This document shows, one piece after another, positions 15,900-25,068 of a stretch of 41,585 bases of DNA. Source of the DNA: JBBRGK01 sp036741355. Lineage in GTDB: Bacteria; Chloroflexota; Dehalococcoidia; CAUJGQ01. The notes under the pieces were generated by a model, which had not been told where the DNA came from, ran no database searches, and saw only the letters and a list, made by a program, of their open reading frames with translations. The stretch is from positions 1 to 41,585 of the forward strand of contig DAINSK010000029.1 of NCBI GenBank assembly GCA_036741355.1, given 5' to 3'. Both the position numbers and the translations under genes were made by a program. How positions within the stretch are numbered: position 1 is the first letter of the stretch; the number at the start of each line of letters is the position of its first letter.

Positions 15900-17957
15900 C
15901 TACCGCGGAAACGCTTCCTTGACGCCGCCGTCTACGGCGAGCGTGGCGCCGGTGGTGCGGGATGAGCGGTCGGAGGCGAAGAAGAGCGCCGCCTCGGCCA
16001 CGTCTTCAGGCAACACGCTGACCCCGAGCAGGTTGCGCTGACGGTAGTAGTCCTCGATCTGGTCGACGGAGATTCCGTGCGCCCGCGCGCGCTGCTCGCG
16101 AACCTCTTGCGACCAGAGGTTGGTGCCGCGGAAGACCGCGTCGGGGTGCAGCACGTTGACGCGGATGCCGGCGTCGCCATTTTCTATCGCCAGCACGCGG
16201 GCGAGCTGCGTTTGAGCCGCCTTCGCCGCGCTATAGGCGCCGAAATCCTTGCCCGGTGCAGGAACGTTCTTCGTCGCAATGTAGATGATGCTGCCGCCGA
16301 GGCCCTGCCGACGCATCAGCTTCACCGCCTCGCGCGACACGAGAAAGTGGCCCGTGGCGTTCACGTCAAAGCTGCGCTGCCAATCTTGAAGCGCCATCTC
16401 GTGAACTGAGGCGGGCAGGGCGATCCCCGCGTTGGAAACGAGCACGTCCAGACCGCCGTACGCTAAAACGGTTCGCTCAAACGCGTCACGAACCGAATCC
16501 TCGTTTGTGACGTCGAGCATTAGCCCGATCGCACGACCGGCGCCACGCGCGGCGTTTATCTCTCCCGCAACATGCGCAGCGGCCGGGCTGTCGATGTCCG
16601 TAACGACTACGTGCGCACCGGCTCCCGCCAGCCGCTCGGCGATTGCCCGGCCGATGCCGCCGCCTGCACCCGTGACCAGCGCGATCCGGCGCGCCAGTTC
16701 CTGCTCGGGAGGCAGCAGCGAAAGCTTATACAGCTCGAGCGGCCAGTATTCGGCCTCGAATGCGTCTTGTTCGGAGAGCGACTGGTAACGGCCGGCTGCC
16801 TGCGCAGCGCCCATCACGCTTATCGTGTGGTGGTAGATCTCTCCGGCGATCAGGGCACGACGCGAGTCGATTCCCGTGGTCCACATGCCGAGCCCCAGCA
16901 CAAGGATCACGCGCGGGTCCGGGTCCAGCAGCGGGTAGCCCGCTGTGTTGTAGCGGTCCACATACTCGACATAACGCTTCCGATAGTCCGCGAACGCTTG
17001 CTCAGCCCTTTTCGTGAGTTCGCCGACGTCCGTGCCATGGTCTACATCCAGGAATAGCGGCAGCCGTTTCGTGTTCAGCAGATGGTCCGGCGTTGCGGGA
17101 CCGATCTGGGAGAGTTCGCGTGAATCAGAGGAGGCGAGGAAGTCGAGAACGTCGTCGCCAGCGTCATAGCGCAGCACAACCCGCCGATCGCTGCTGGCAC
17201 AGCCGCGCAGTACCGGCGCGAGCTCCGCTGCGATGTGCTCGCGCTCCTTGACCGGAAGCCGGCGGACGGCGTCTCCGAAGCTACGTCCGCCGCCGCGCCG
17301 CCTGCGGGCATACTCTTCAGCCCTCTGCACCAGGTCGATGTGTAGCTCATAGGCTTCCCGGGCGCTTTCGGCCCAGGTCACGAGACCGTGGTTCATCAAC
17401 ACGACGCCTTGCAGCTCGGGTTGCGCTTCGCGCGCCTGTCCCACTTCCTGTGCAAGGCGAAATCCCGGCCGCCGGTACGGGACGATCGCAACGCGCCCGC
17501 CGAGCGCTTCGGCGACCGCTTCGACGCCTCGATCGGTGTTGGTCAGGCTGCAAATGGCGTCCGCGTGACTGTGCAGAACGACGGCATCCGGGATAAACGC
17601 GTGCAACAGCGTTTCGATCGATGGGCGGGGCGAAGCCGTTTCCATGAGCGTGTGCTCGAGGTACGCGACCATCTCTTCGTCGGACATCGCTTCGCGATGA
17701 AAGAGCGGCAGCACGTCTTCGAGTCGCACGCCGGGGAAGTGTTGGGGACCGATGACTTTCAGGTCCGAGCCGCTGCCTTTTACGCGGAGAACACGTATGG
17801 ACCGGTGCCGGAAATCAAGTTCTCCCAATTTGAGTGAGGTGTTACCGCCGCCCCAGAGAACGAGGTCGCTGTCCGCGCCGATGAGGCGGGAAACGTAAAT
17901 CAGGAGCTCTATTGGCGTCTTCCCCTGAGCCTCGTCGTTTGACCAGCGGTTGCGCAT
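15900..17957 (-). CDS. Bifunctional rhamnulose-1-phosphate aldolase / short-chain dehydrogenase
   Basis: A 685-residue fusion. The first 400 residues form a class II aldolase: LVLWGGGNTSLK near residue 32, zinc-binding HSHAD at 129-133 and MNHGLVTW further on. From about residue 423 there is a short-chain dehydrogenase with VTGAGGGIG, VSNAG and YSAAK, so its cofactor and catalytic motifs are intact. Fusions of this type (RhaEW in Bacillus) split L-rhamnulose-1-phosphate into dihydroxyacetone phosphate and L-lactaldehyde and oxidise the aldehyde to L-lactate. Some relatives act on other deoxysugars. The start at 17957 has GGGAG six bases upstream; the frame is open to 18008. larB starts within about 15 bases of the stop, indicating an operon. 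Confidence 0.9.
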   Translation of the reverse strand: MRNRWSNDEAQGKTPIELLIYVSRLIGADSDLVLWGGGNTSLKLGELDFRHRSIRVLRVKGSGSDLKVIGPQHFPGVRLEDVLPLFHREAMSDEEMVAYLEHTLMETASPRPSIETLLHAFIPDAVVLHSHADAICSLTNTDRGVEAVAEALGGRVAIVPYRRPGFRLAQEVGQAREAQPELQGVVLMNHGLVTWAESAREAYELHIDLVQRAEEYARRRRGGGRSFGDAVRRLPVKEREHIAAELAPVLRGCASSDRRVVLRYDAGDDVLDFLASSDSRELSQIGPATPDHLLNTKRLPLFLDVDHGTDVGELTKRAEQAFADYRKRYVEYVDRYNTAGYPLLDPDPRVILVLGLGMWTTGIDSRRALIAGEIYHHTISVMGAAQAAGRYQSLSEQDAFEAEYWPLELYKLSLLPPEQELARRIALVTGAGGGIGRAIAERLAGAGAHVVVTDIDSPAAAHVAGEINAARGAGRAIGLMLDVTNEDSVRDAFERTVLAYGGLDVLVSNAGIALPASVHEMALQDWQRSFDVNATGHFLVSREAVKLMRRQGLGGSIIYIATKNVPAPGKDFGAYSAAKAAQTQLARVLAIENGDAGIRVNVLHPDAVFRGTNLWSQEVREQRARAHGISVDQIEDYYRQRNLLGVSVLPEDVAEAALFFASDRSSRTTGATLAVDGGVKEAFPR

Positions 17958-18053
17958 GCAGGGCTCCCATGCTGGCAGAGTTGGACGGGCCGGGTCATGC
18001 CCGCGCAAGTATACGGTACGGCATGTGACCGGCTAGCAATCGCGATCGCGGTG

Positions 18054-20195
18054 TTACTGCAGCGTGATGAAACCGCCGGAAAACGAGAACGCCCACGCCC
18101 CCTGCCCCGGTTCCAGGGTCGTCACCGCGACGTATTTTGCCCGCACCGTGTCGTAGGAGTACACCACGTCTGCACCGGTGACGGAGACCGCGCGGCTCGC
18201 GCTCGGGTTTCCGACCATCACATATTTGCCCGGCGGCGCCTGGACCTGAATCTCCTGTGCCGAATCTTGCCCAAGAGTGACGGTGGAATCGGCGGTGAAG
18301 TTGACCCAATAACCGGACCCGGCCTGAATTGGCCCGCCCGCGGACACGACCGCGTAATTCACGTCTCCCGCCTGGAGCGTGTATAGCGGCCCCTGAATCC
18401 CGACGAATTGGGTTCCGGCCGGAACTCCGACGAGGTTCCAGCCACGCCGGTAGACGACTGCGGCGGGAGCCGCCGTCGAAGTCGTGGACGCGATTGGCTG
18501 CGGCGCGCCGGTCGGGACGATTGAGATGGCAGCGGACTTGAACGTCGTCGTCGCAACCGTCATGCCGTTCGAGCTCAGGACCACCTGTGCGTCCGGAGTT
18601 CCGCAGCCAGATTGCTCAATGGCAGTCGCGACAAATACGGTAAACGTCGACTGCCCCTTGATCGTCGTGGTCGTGGCGCGTCCACAAAGCTGGCCACCGA
18701 TGCGCGCTTCCACCGGTGTGCCGTCCGGGACGTCTTTGCCGCTAATCTGAAGGTCGCCGTAATACGCCGCGGGCACCAGACGCAGCGATGCCGCAAGGTC
18801 AATCCGTCCCGCGCCGGCCCAGCCCGGTTGCCCGCTGTCGGGCAGCGGCGTGGCGCCGCGCTGAATCAGCGACCGCACCATCGCCGGCGTCAACAGTGGA
18901 TTCTGAGACAGAAGCAGGTCGGCCAATCCGGCAACCATCGGCGTGGAAACGGACGTGCCCGAGGCCGAGCCGGTCGTTCCGGACAGTCCCGTCGGTACTA
19001 TACTCTCGATGTGGTCCCCCGGCGCGACGACGGTGATCTCGGGGCCCCAGTTACTGAAATCGGCCCTCGACATGCCGTCTGCAGCAGTCGATCCAACCGC
19101 AATCGCTCCCGGCACGTTGGCGGGAGACTCGACACACTGGGTGCCGTCATTTCCGGCGGCGACGACGACGATCACTCCTCGCCGAATCGCCTGGCTGATT
19201 GCATCTACCACATAAGACGGCATTGGCAAACAGTTTTCCCTGCCGAAACTGAGGTTGATGATCGCCGCACCGTTGTCGGCGGCGTAGAGCACGCCGTTGG
19301 CAATCGACACTGTGAACGGATTGGCACAGTCTCCTACTCTCACCGGCATGATCGAAGCGCGTTGGACGATGCCCGCGATCCCGTACCTGTTATTCACCGA
19401 CGCGCCGAAGATGCCGGAGGTAAACGTGCCGTGAAAGGCATCTTTGCCTGCAGGATACGGAAGTACGTCCGGATTCGGCGCGGCGGCCGAATCGGCGTTC
19501 CGGCAGGACGGGTCGACGGCGTCGCCGTTGACGAAGTTGCAACCGTGGACGTCGTTGCCGCATCCCCGGTGACCCGGGTTCGGATTTATCCAGATCTGGT
19601 TCCCGAGATCCGGGTTGCTGATGTCCACGCCTGAGTCCAGCACCGCCGTTACTATGTTCGGGTCGCCCGGCTGCAGATCCCAGGCGTCCTCGGCGTGAAT
19701 CTGTTGCAAGTACGCTCGCTGGTAGCCGTCGTAGTACGGATCGTTTGGAACAAGCGCCGGCCGTGCCCGCACGACCGGCTCGGCGCGTTCGGCGCCGGGG
19801 AGCGCTGAAAGAGACGCGATGCCGTCTGCCACCGTGACCGATTCCGGCAGCTTGACCTCGTACACGTTTAGCGGGGGGATGGTTGCGGTGACCGATCCGC
19901 CGAGCGCCTGGACGAGCGACGTTGCGGTATCTGCGCTCACAGTACGCCCAAACGTAACTGTGGCTTTACCTGGCACCAGGTCGATCGGATCGGCATCCTG
20001 GATTTGTAGTGTGGCTGGGACCGACAGGTAGATCAGACGATCGTCCAATAGTGCCTGCCGGTAGTCTGCCAGCGTCAATGGCGGCTGATCGGCCTGGGCT
20101 GCCGCGCGATGGGCACTCGAGTAGCCAACGAGACCCAAAAGGAGAGCTAGAGAGACGATTCCGAGGCGACGTTGTCCTCGGAGAGCGAGGTGCAT
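18054..20195 (-). CDS. Secreted subtilisin-like serine protease (S8 family)
   Basis: The 713-residue product has a signal peptide (LGIVSLALLLGLVG, probable cleavage after AAAQA), a propeptide-like region to about residue 145, and a subtilase domain. The catalytic triad is complete: Asp187 (AVLDSGVD), His255 (HGTFTSG) and Ser415 (SGTSVSTPM), with the oxyanion Asn349 in AAGND. Several cysteines (GCGNDVHGC, VGDC) suggest disulfides. After about residue 470 come a small beta domain and a C-terminal module starting RRGWNLVGVPAGT, of the kind found on secreted Chloroflexota proteins and thought to aid surface display or carbohydrate contact. The start at 20195 has GGAG eight bases before it; the frame runs open to 20273. 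Confidence 0.93.
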   Translation of the reverse strand: MHLALRGQRRLGIVSLALLLGLVGYSSAHRAAAQADQPPLTLADYRQALLDDRLIYLSVPATLQIQDADPIDLVPGKATVTFGRTVSADTATSLVQALGGSVTATIPPLNVYEVKLPESVTVADGIASLSALPGAERAEPVVRARPALVPNDPYYDGYQRAYLQQIHAEDAWDLQPGDPNIVTAVLDSGVDISNPDLGNQIWINPNPGHRGCGNDVHGCNFVNGDAVDPSCRNADSAAAPNPDVLPYPAGKDAFHGTFTSGIFGASVNNRYGIAGIVQRASIMPVRVGDCANPFTVSIANGVLYAADNGAAIINLSFGRENCLPMPSYVVDAISQAIRRGVIVVVAAGNDGTQCVESPANVPGAIAVGSTAADGMSRADFSNWGPEITVVAPGDHIESIVPTGLSGTTGSASGTSVSTPMVAGLADLLLSQNPLLTPAMVRSLIQRGATPLPDSGQPGWAGAGRIDLAASLRLVPAAYYGDLQISGKDVPDGTPVEARIGGQLCGRATTTTIKGQSTFTVFVATAIEQSGCGTPDAQVVLSSNGMTVATTTFKSAAISIVPTGAPQPIASTTSTAAPAAVVYRRGWNLVGVPAGTQFVGIQGPLYTLQAGDVNYAVVSAGGPIQAGSGYWVNFTADSTVTLGQDSAQEIQVQAPPGKYVMVGNPSASRAVSVTGADVVYSYDTVRAKYVAVTTLEPGQGAWAFSFSGGFITLQ

Positions 20196-20344
20196 GAATG
20201 GCTCCGGCAAGGGCGTGACGTGTAGTAATTGTAACAAGGGCGGCAGCGCTACGGGTGCGCCGAACGTGACCATTGCGTTCGGACCGTGTATCGTTTAGAA
20301 ACTCAGACAACACGGTGTGACGAGACCTAGGCGCTGCCCGAACC

Positions 20345-21172
20345 TTAGCCAGAGACGATCGTCTTTCCCCTGGGGTATGTTCCCAGGTGTTTCCACCACG
20401 TAGCGGTGTTTCTCGCCTCGTCTAGCGAAGCGCCTTCGAGTCGCCCTTCCCAGTCGAGGTAAAAGAGATATTCCCAGGGACGGCCCACGATCGGACGGGA
20501 CTCGATCTTGGTGAGATTCATCCCGGCCACGTTCAGCACGCTGAGCAGCCGTGCAAGCGAGCCGCTTTCATGTTTCAGGCCCGCGATTACTGATGTCTTG
20601 GCGGGAATATCAGCCGGTGGTTCGTGTTCGCTCAACGCAATGACCACCATGCGAGTGTAATTCTCGGTGTTCGATTGGATATCCGGCGCAAGCACGTGCA
20701 ACCCGTACCGGTCTCCGGCGCGGGCGGTGGCGATCGCGGCACTGTCGCGCAGATTCCGATCGGCGATAAGTTTCGCCGCTCCGGCGGTGTCGAAGGCCGG
20801 TTCGGCCTGCATCCCCGGATGCGCGAGCAGGAAGTCCGCCGATTGAGCCAGCGCCTGCGGATGCGAGTAGACGTGGCGGATCTCTTCGATGCGCACGCCG
20901 GGTAGCGCGAGCAGTTGATGACGGACGTGTTGGTAGAGTTCGCCGACGATGAAAACCGGCTCCCGGATCAGCAGGTCATAGCTGTCGATCACGCTTCCCG
21001 CCAGCGAGTTTTCGATTGGCAGCACGCCATAATCGGCGGCTCTAGACGTGACGGCGTCGAACAGCGCCGCAAATGAGGGGCATGGAAGCGGTTCAACATT
21101 CTCGCCAAAGTAGCCAAGCGTGGCGACCTCGCTGTTCGCCCCCGGGACTCCCTGGTAGGCAACGACTGGCAT
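20345..21172 (-). CDS. pheA: Prephenate dehydratase
   Basis: Converts prephenate to phenylpyruvate in phenylalanine synthesis. The 275-residue product has the catalytic periplasmic-binding-like fold (YQGVPGANSEVA, GVLPIENSLAGSV, SHPQALAQ, NYTRMVVI with the catalytic Thr-Arg) and a C-terminal ACT domain from about residue 192 (GLKHESGSLARLLSVLN, KIESRPI, YLFYLDWEG). The ACT domain usually gives feedback control by phenylalanine. No chorismate mutase domain is fused. AAAGGA lies six to seven bases before the ATG. The next gene on the same strand, the S8 protease, is about 150 bases downstream and unrelated. Confidence 0.95.
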   Translation of the reverse strand: MPVVAYQGVPGANSEVATLGYFGENVEPLPCPSFAALFDAVTSRAADYGVLPIENSLAGSVIDSYDLLIREPVFIVGELYQHVRHQLLALPGVRIEEIRHVYSHPQALAQSADFLLAHPGMQAEPAFDTAGAAKLIADRNLRDSAAIATARAGDRYGLHVLAPDIQSNTENYTRMVVIALSEHEPPADIPAKTSVIAGLKHESGSLARLLSVLNVAGMNLTKIESRPIVGRPWEYLFYLDWEGRLEGASLDEARNTATWWKHLGTYPRGKTIVSG

Positions 21173-21294
21173 TGACGGTCCTTTACCCAGTCTCGAAGTT
21201 CTGTACTAAAGACTGGACGAAACAGCGTCATCGTAGCACGCAATAGTGTATCGAAAGCCCTGATCGGGCGGCGATCCGGCATTGGAGCATCGGC

Positions 21295-22416
21295 ATGGTA
21301 GATGAAGAGATTCGCAACTATCCCCTCTCGCTGGAAGAGACGGAGAACGGAATCACGGTCAGTATTCCGTGGGTGCAGCGGCATGCGAACGGAGCGGTCA
21401 TCGCTCGCGTCCATATGTATTCGCCGAAGCACACGGCCGGAGAGCTGCTGCTCAACGAAGGCGACGTGATCGCGCTCGATCAAGACGAACGCCCCTTGCG
21501 AACGCAGGTGCGCCGCTTTTGGGGATACACCTCGCTCGGCGATATCGCTCCGGCGCACATGCAGACCGCGCGGTTTGACGTGGGTTTTCGCGTCGATCTT
21601 GCCGCCACCGGCGGACACTGCGGCCTCGCAGTAGCGATTATCCGCACGTTCCGCCCCGGTGAGGGGCCGAAAGCAGCAGGCGGCCCCTGGGTTTTCCGTT
21701 TCAGAGTAGCGGACGACGTGGAAATCGCGGCCGCCATACGGGCTGAGGCTGCCCGCGCAGAGGCCGTGCAACGCGAAGCATCGCAGAGAGAGTCCGCTCA
21801 ACGTGAAGCCGCTGAACGCGACGGGGCGCAGCGGGAGGCCGCACGCCAGGCTCGTCTGCGCTCCGAAGCGGAGCGAGCAGCGCAGGTTCGACCGCGGGAC
21901 ACACAGTACGACTCCGACCCGCGCCTTGAATCGGGTGACGGAATGCAGCGCGTTGCCCGGGCCGAGGGCGATGAGGACGGCCAGGGACTGGGGCGTGGAC
22001 GGCGGGTGCAACGCTTCGGCCGGCTCGAACGCGGGGTGCGCGAGGATCAGCACCGGGAGCCCGCCGAGACAGCGGCAGACGACCCCGAACCGGAGCCGGA
22101 GCAGGAGACTCTACCGCGACCACCGATGGCGCGAATCCGGATCCAACCGGGAGGCCTCGGAGACGAGCGGCGGATCGCAGCTTCGGCGATCATGGGCCCC
22201 GCGGAAACGGCGGCGGAAGCCGTGGGCGAAGCATTTCATAGGGATACCACACCGGAGACTGCCGCTGAATCCGCACCTGCTCCTCCGAAGCCGGCACGAA
22301 CCAGGTCTCCGCGGCCGGCGCCGCGTCCCGGGCGCCGTGCCGCTTCCCCGAGCACCGGATCTCCGGCCGAGACGCCGGAGCGCGGGGGAGGCAGTGAGCC
22401 CGGCGAGGACGTATGA
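21295..22416 (+). CDS. Hypothetical protein with N-terminal beta domain and charged coiled coil
   Basis: I do not recognise this 373-residue protein. The first 130 residues look like a folded beta-rich domain (SIPWVQRHANGAVIARVHMY, GELLLNEGDVIALDQDERPL, RFDVGFRVDLAATGGHCGLAV). Residues of about 145-200 are Ala/Arg/Glu/Gln with a near-heptad REA-Q-REA repeat and should form a coiled coil. The remainder is acidic, then Pro/Ala/Arg-rich and probably disordered. No signal peptide or membrane segment is seen. TTGGAG eight bases before the ATG supports the start. A long minus-strand open frame (20989-22053) covers the same DNA but is very arginine- and cysteine-rich and lacks motifs. Confidence is good for the N-terminal part and lower for the tail. 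Confidence 0.7.
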   Translation: MVDEEIRNYPLSLEETENGITVSIPWVQRHANGAVIARVHMYSPKHTAGELLLNEGDVIALDQDERPLRTQVRRFWGYTSLGDIAPAHMQTARFDVGFRVDLAATGGHCGLAVAIIRTFRPGEGPKAAGGPWVFRFRVADDVEIAAAIRAEAARAEAVQREASQRESAQREAAERDGAQREAARQARLRSEAERAAQVRPRDTQYDSDPRLESGDGMQRVARAEGDEDGQGLGRGRRVQRFGRLERGVREDQHREPAETAADDPEPEPEQETLPRPPMARIRIQPGGLGDERRIAASAIMGPAETAAEAVGEAFHRDTTPETAAESAPAPPKPARTRSPRPAPRPGRRAASPSTGSPAETPERGGGSEPGEDV

Positions 22417-22487
22417 CTCTTCAGCGCGACGGGTTGAGCGCATCGGGCGGTCACATTTAGTGGTGAAGATGTAAGGGGAACAGGAAG

Positions 22488-24509
22488 ATGACGCAATCGG
22501 CAAACGGGAATCGGTCCGCCGGTCGGCGCGGCATGCAGCCGGACGACCTGTTCCGCATCCGCTGGCTCAGCGATGCGCAAATGAGCCCGGCGGGCGACCG
22601 TGTGGCATTCGTTGTACAGGTGTTAGACGAGGAGCAGGATGAGTACCGCAGCAGCATCTGGTCGGTACCGACGGCCGGCGGCGAACCTAGCCCGTTCTCC
22701 CGCGGTCAGAGGCGTGACACGAGCCCGCGTTGGGCGCCCGATGGTACGCAGCTCGCGTTCATTGCGGAGCGCGAGGGTGAAAAGGGACAGCTTTATATCA
22801 TCCCGGCCTCCGGCGGTGAATCCCGGTGCCTGACCTCGGAAAAGCTCGGGGTTTCGAGCCCCGCCTGGTCGCCCGACGGCCGCTCCATTTGCGTGACGGG
22901 CAAGGTCTACACAATTGCCGAACCCGAAGAGGGGACGAAGAAGGCGCCGCCGGCCCGCGTGATCACGACGTTGAAGTACAAGTACAACGCCGAAGGGTTC
23001 ACCTACGATAAGCGGCGCCATCTTTACCTTGTGGAAGTGCAGACCGGCGACGTGCGCTGTTTAACTGACGGCGACTTCAACGACGATCAGCCGGCATGGT
23101 CCCCGGATGGACAGCGGATTATCTTCGTTTCCGCCCGCCATGAGAGCCGAGACTACGATAAAGTCAGCGACGTGTACGCCGTGACCCTGAGTGACGGTAG
23201 CGTAGAGCGGCTCACCGACGGCACTTTTACCGTCGACGCCCCGACGTTCAGTCCTGACGGGGGAAAAGTCGCGTTTCTAGGATTCAGAGGACCCGAGGAT
23301 TCGCCCCGTCATCATCGACTCTGGCTCATGGAGACCGGCAAGGAACCGCGTTGCCTCACGGAGTCGCTCGACCGCAACCTCGTCACCTCGCCCGGAGGAG
23401 GCGTGGCGGTCGCATGGGATGCGAACGGAACGCACGTCTTCGTCGCCGGCCACGACCGCGGCAACGCACCAGTCCTTTGCGTGGACAGCCGCGACGCTAC
23501 CGTTCAGACGGCGATCGGCGGAGAGCGCAGTATCAGCAGCTTTACTGCCGGCGCTGCCACTGCGCAGATTGCCTTTACCGCCTCCACGACGTCGCGGCCG
23601 GCAGAGGTTTTCATGGCGAACGCCGACGGCAGCGGCGAGCGCCGATTGACCAACCTCAACGCGCAATGGCTCGATGAAGTGGACCTGCCCGAGCCGCAAC
23701 GGTTCGAGGTCGTGCGGCCCGATGGTTACCGGTTCGACGCCTGGTTTATCCGGCCCGTTGGTTACAGGGTCGGAACGCCGCACCCCGTGCTACTCGACAT
23801 TCACGGCGGCCCGTTTGCCCAGTATGGAAACGTCTTTCTCGACGAATTTCAAATGCAGACCGGTGCGGGATTTGGCGTATTGTACTGCAATCCGCGCGGT
23901 AGCTCGGGCTACGGCGAGGAGTTTGCGCGATCGATCATTGGCGCACCCGGGATCCAGGACACGGAAGATGTCCTGGCTTCACTCGATCGCTTGCTAGAGA
24001 CGGCCGAAGACATCGACCGCCGGCGGCTTGGCGTGCTCGGTGGCTCATACGGTGGGTACCTGACGAGCTGGATCGTGGGGCATACCGATCGCTTCGCAGC
24101 GGCCCTGTCCGAGCGCGGCATCAACAACCGGCTCTCCAAGGCGGGAACCGACGACGTGAACACGACGTGGACCTACTTCCGCGTCGATCCCTGGCGTGAA
24201 CCCGAGCTTTTCCTCAAGCTTTCACCGCTTATGTATGCCGACGCGATCGTGACGCCCTTCATGATCATGCACAGCGAGGACGATCTCCGCTGCCCGATGG
24301 AGCAGGCAGAGCAGATGTATTCGGCGCTGAAGCGGCTCCATCGGGATGTCGTGTTCGTAAGATTCCCCGGCGAAAATCATGAACTGTCACGCAACGGCAA
24401 ACCGAGTCATCGTCGTCAGCGCTTGGAACTGCAACTAGATTTCTTTGCCTCGCGAATGAAGACCACTCGCAAAGAGGAGGTTCGAGAAGCCGCGGGAACA
24501 ACCGCATGA
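22488..24509 (+). CDS. S9 family (prolyl oligopeptidase-type) serine peptidase
   Basis: The 673-residue product is an acylaminoacyl-peptidase-like enzyme. The first 400 residues form a beta-propeller with TolB-like repeats (SPRWAPDGTQLAFIAER, SPAWSPDGRSICV, QPAWSPDGQRIIFVSAR, APTFSPDGGKVAFLG). The C-terminal alpha/beta hydrolase holds the triad: Ser520 in GGSYGG, Asp599 in HSEDDLRCP and His631 in GENHELSR. The oxyanion region DIHGGPFAQYG is also present. Such enzymes trim short peptides; no signal peptide is visible, so it is probably cytosolic. AAGGGGAACAGGAAG lies just before the ATG. A hotdog thioesterase-like gene follows by about 80 bases. Confidence 0.95.
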   Translation: MTQSANGNRSAGRRGMQPDDLFRIRWLSDAQMSPAGDRVAFVVQVLDEEQDEYRSSIWSVPTAGGEPSPFSRGQRRDTSPRWAPDGTQLAFIAEREGEKGQLYIIPASGGESRCLTSEKLGVSSPAWSPDGRSICVTGKVYTIAEPEEGTKKAPPARVITTLKYKYNAEGFTYDKRRHLYLVEVQTGDVRCLTDGDFNDDQPAWSPDGQRIIFVSARHESRDYDKVSDVYAVTLSDGSVERLTDGTFTVDAPTFSPDGGKVAFLGFRGPEDSPRHHRLWLMETGKEPRCLTESLDRNLVTSPGGGVAVAWDANGTHVFVAGHDRGNAPVLCVDSRDATVQTAIGGERSISSFTAGAATAQIAFTASTTSRPAEVFMANADGSGERRLTNLNAQWLDEVDLPEPQRFEVVRPDGYRFDAWFIRPVGYRVGTPHPVLLDIHGGPFAQYGNVFLDEFQMQTGAGFGVLYCNPRGSSGYGEEFARSIIGAPGIQDTEDVLASLDRLLETAEDIDRRRLGVLGGSYGGYLTSWIVGHTDRFAAALSERGINNRLSKAGTDDVNTTWTYFRVDPWREPELFLKLSPLMYADAIVTPFMIMHSEDDLRCPMEQAEQMYSALKRLHRDVVFVRFPGENHELSRNGKPSHRRQRLELQLDFFASRMKTTRKEEVREAAGTTA

Positions 24510-24591
24510 AAAGCCGGCTGACAAGCGGTCCGGTTCCCAGAGTCCGGCCGTGACCGAATCTCGATGCAGCGATGCCAATGCCGGCGAGCCG

Positions 24592-25068
24592 ATGAATGTC
24601 AGCCGCGTGCGTGTGCGGATGTTTCACACCGACTTGGTCGGCGGCGCATTTCACGGTCGCTTCTTCGACCTCTTCGAGGAGGCGCGCACCGAGGCCTTCC
24701 GCCGCGCCGGGTTCCATTGGGACACGACACACAGCCGCGGGGTGGCGTTCGTCGTCACGCACGTTGACTGCGACTTTATCCGCCCAACGCGCATGGACGA
24801 CGAGCTCCTGATATCGGTCTTTGTAACCAAGCTAACGCGTGCCCGCTGCGTCGTCGAATACGAAGTGCGCCGTTCTGGTGAACCGGAGCTTCTGGCTCGG
24901 GGACACACGGACTTCGCTTTCTGGGATACGAATCGCAACCGCCTCGTTGGCGTTCCCGACTCGATTCGCGACGCGGTGCATCGCTGTCGCGGGATGTTTA
25001 GACCGCCGAGGGAACCTCACCCCCCATCCCCCTCTCCATCACCGAGTGATGGAGAGGGGGCGAACTAG
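24592..25068 (+). CDS. Hotdog-fold acyl-CoA thioesterase-like protein (4HBT family)
   Basis: The product of about 158 residues has the YbgC/4HBT signature: RMFHTDLVGGAFHGRFFD with the catalytic-type Asp, then LFEEARTEAFRRAG, and ARCVVEYEVRRSG and TDFAFWD strands. Family members hydrolyse acyl-CoA thioesters; the acyl chain is unknown. I place the start at the ATG at 24592 since the fold begins there; a GTG at 24550 in the same frame is possible. The last 16 residues are encoded by the left end of the repeat element at 25014-25301. The gene's own end has therefore been replaced by the element, which supplies the stop codon. Confidence 0.82.
   Translation: MNVSRVRVRMFHTDLVGGAFHGRFFDLFEEARTEAFRRAGFHWDTTHSRGVAFVVTHVDCDFIRPTRMDDELLISVFVTKLTRARCVVEYEVRRSGEPELLARGHTDFAFWDTNRNRLVGVPDSIRDAVHRCRGMFRPPREPHPPSPSPSPSDGEGAN

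Noticed and set aside
20989..22053. Long minus-strand open frame (354 codons) opposite the coiled-coil gene and pheA start
   Set aside because: It overlaps the start of pheA and the well-supported N-terminal part of the plus-strand gene, is rich in Arg and Cys, and has no motif or ribosome site. It is a mirror of high-GC coding sequence.
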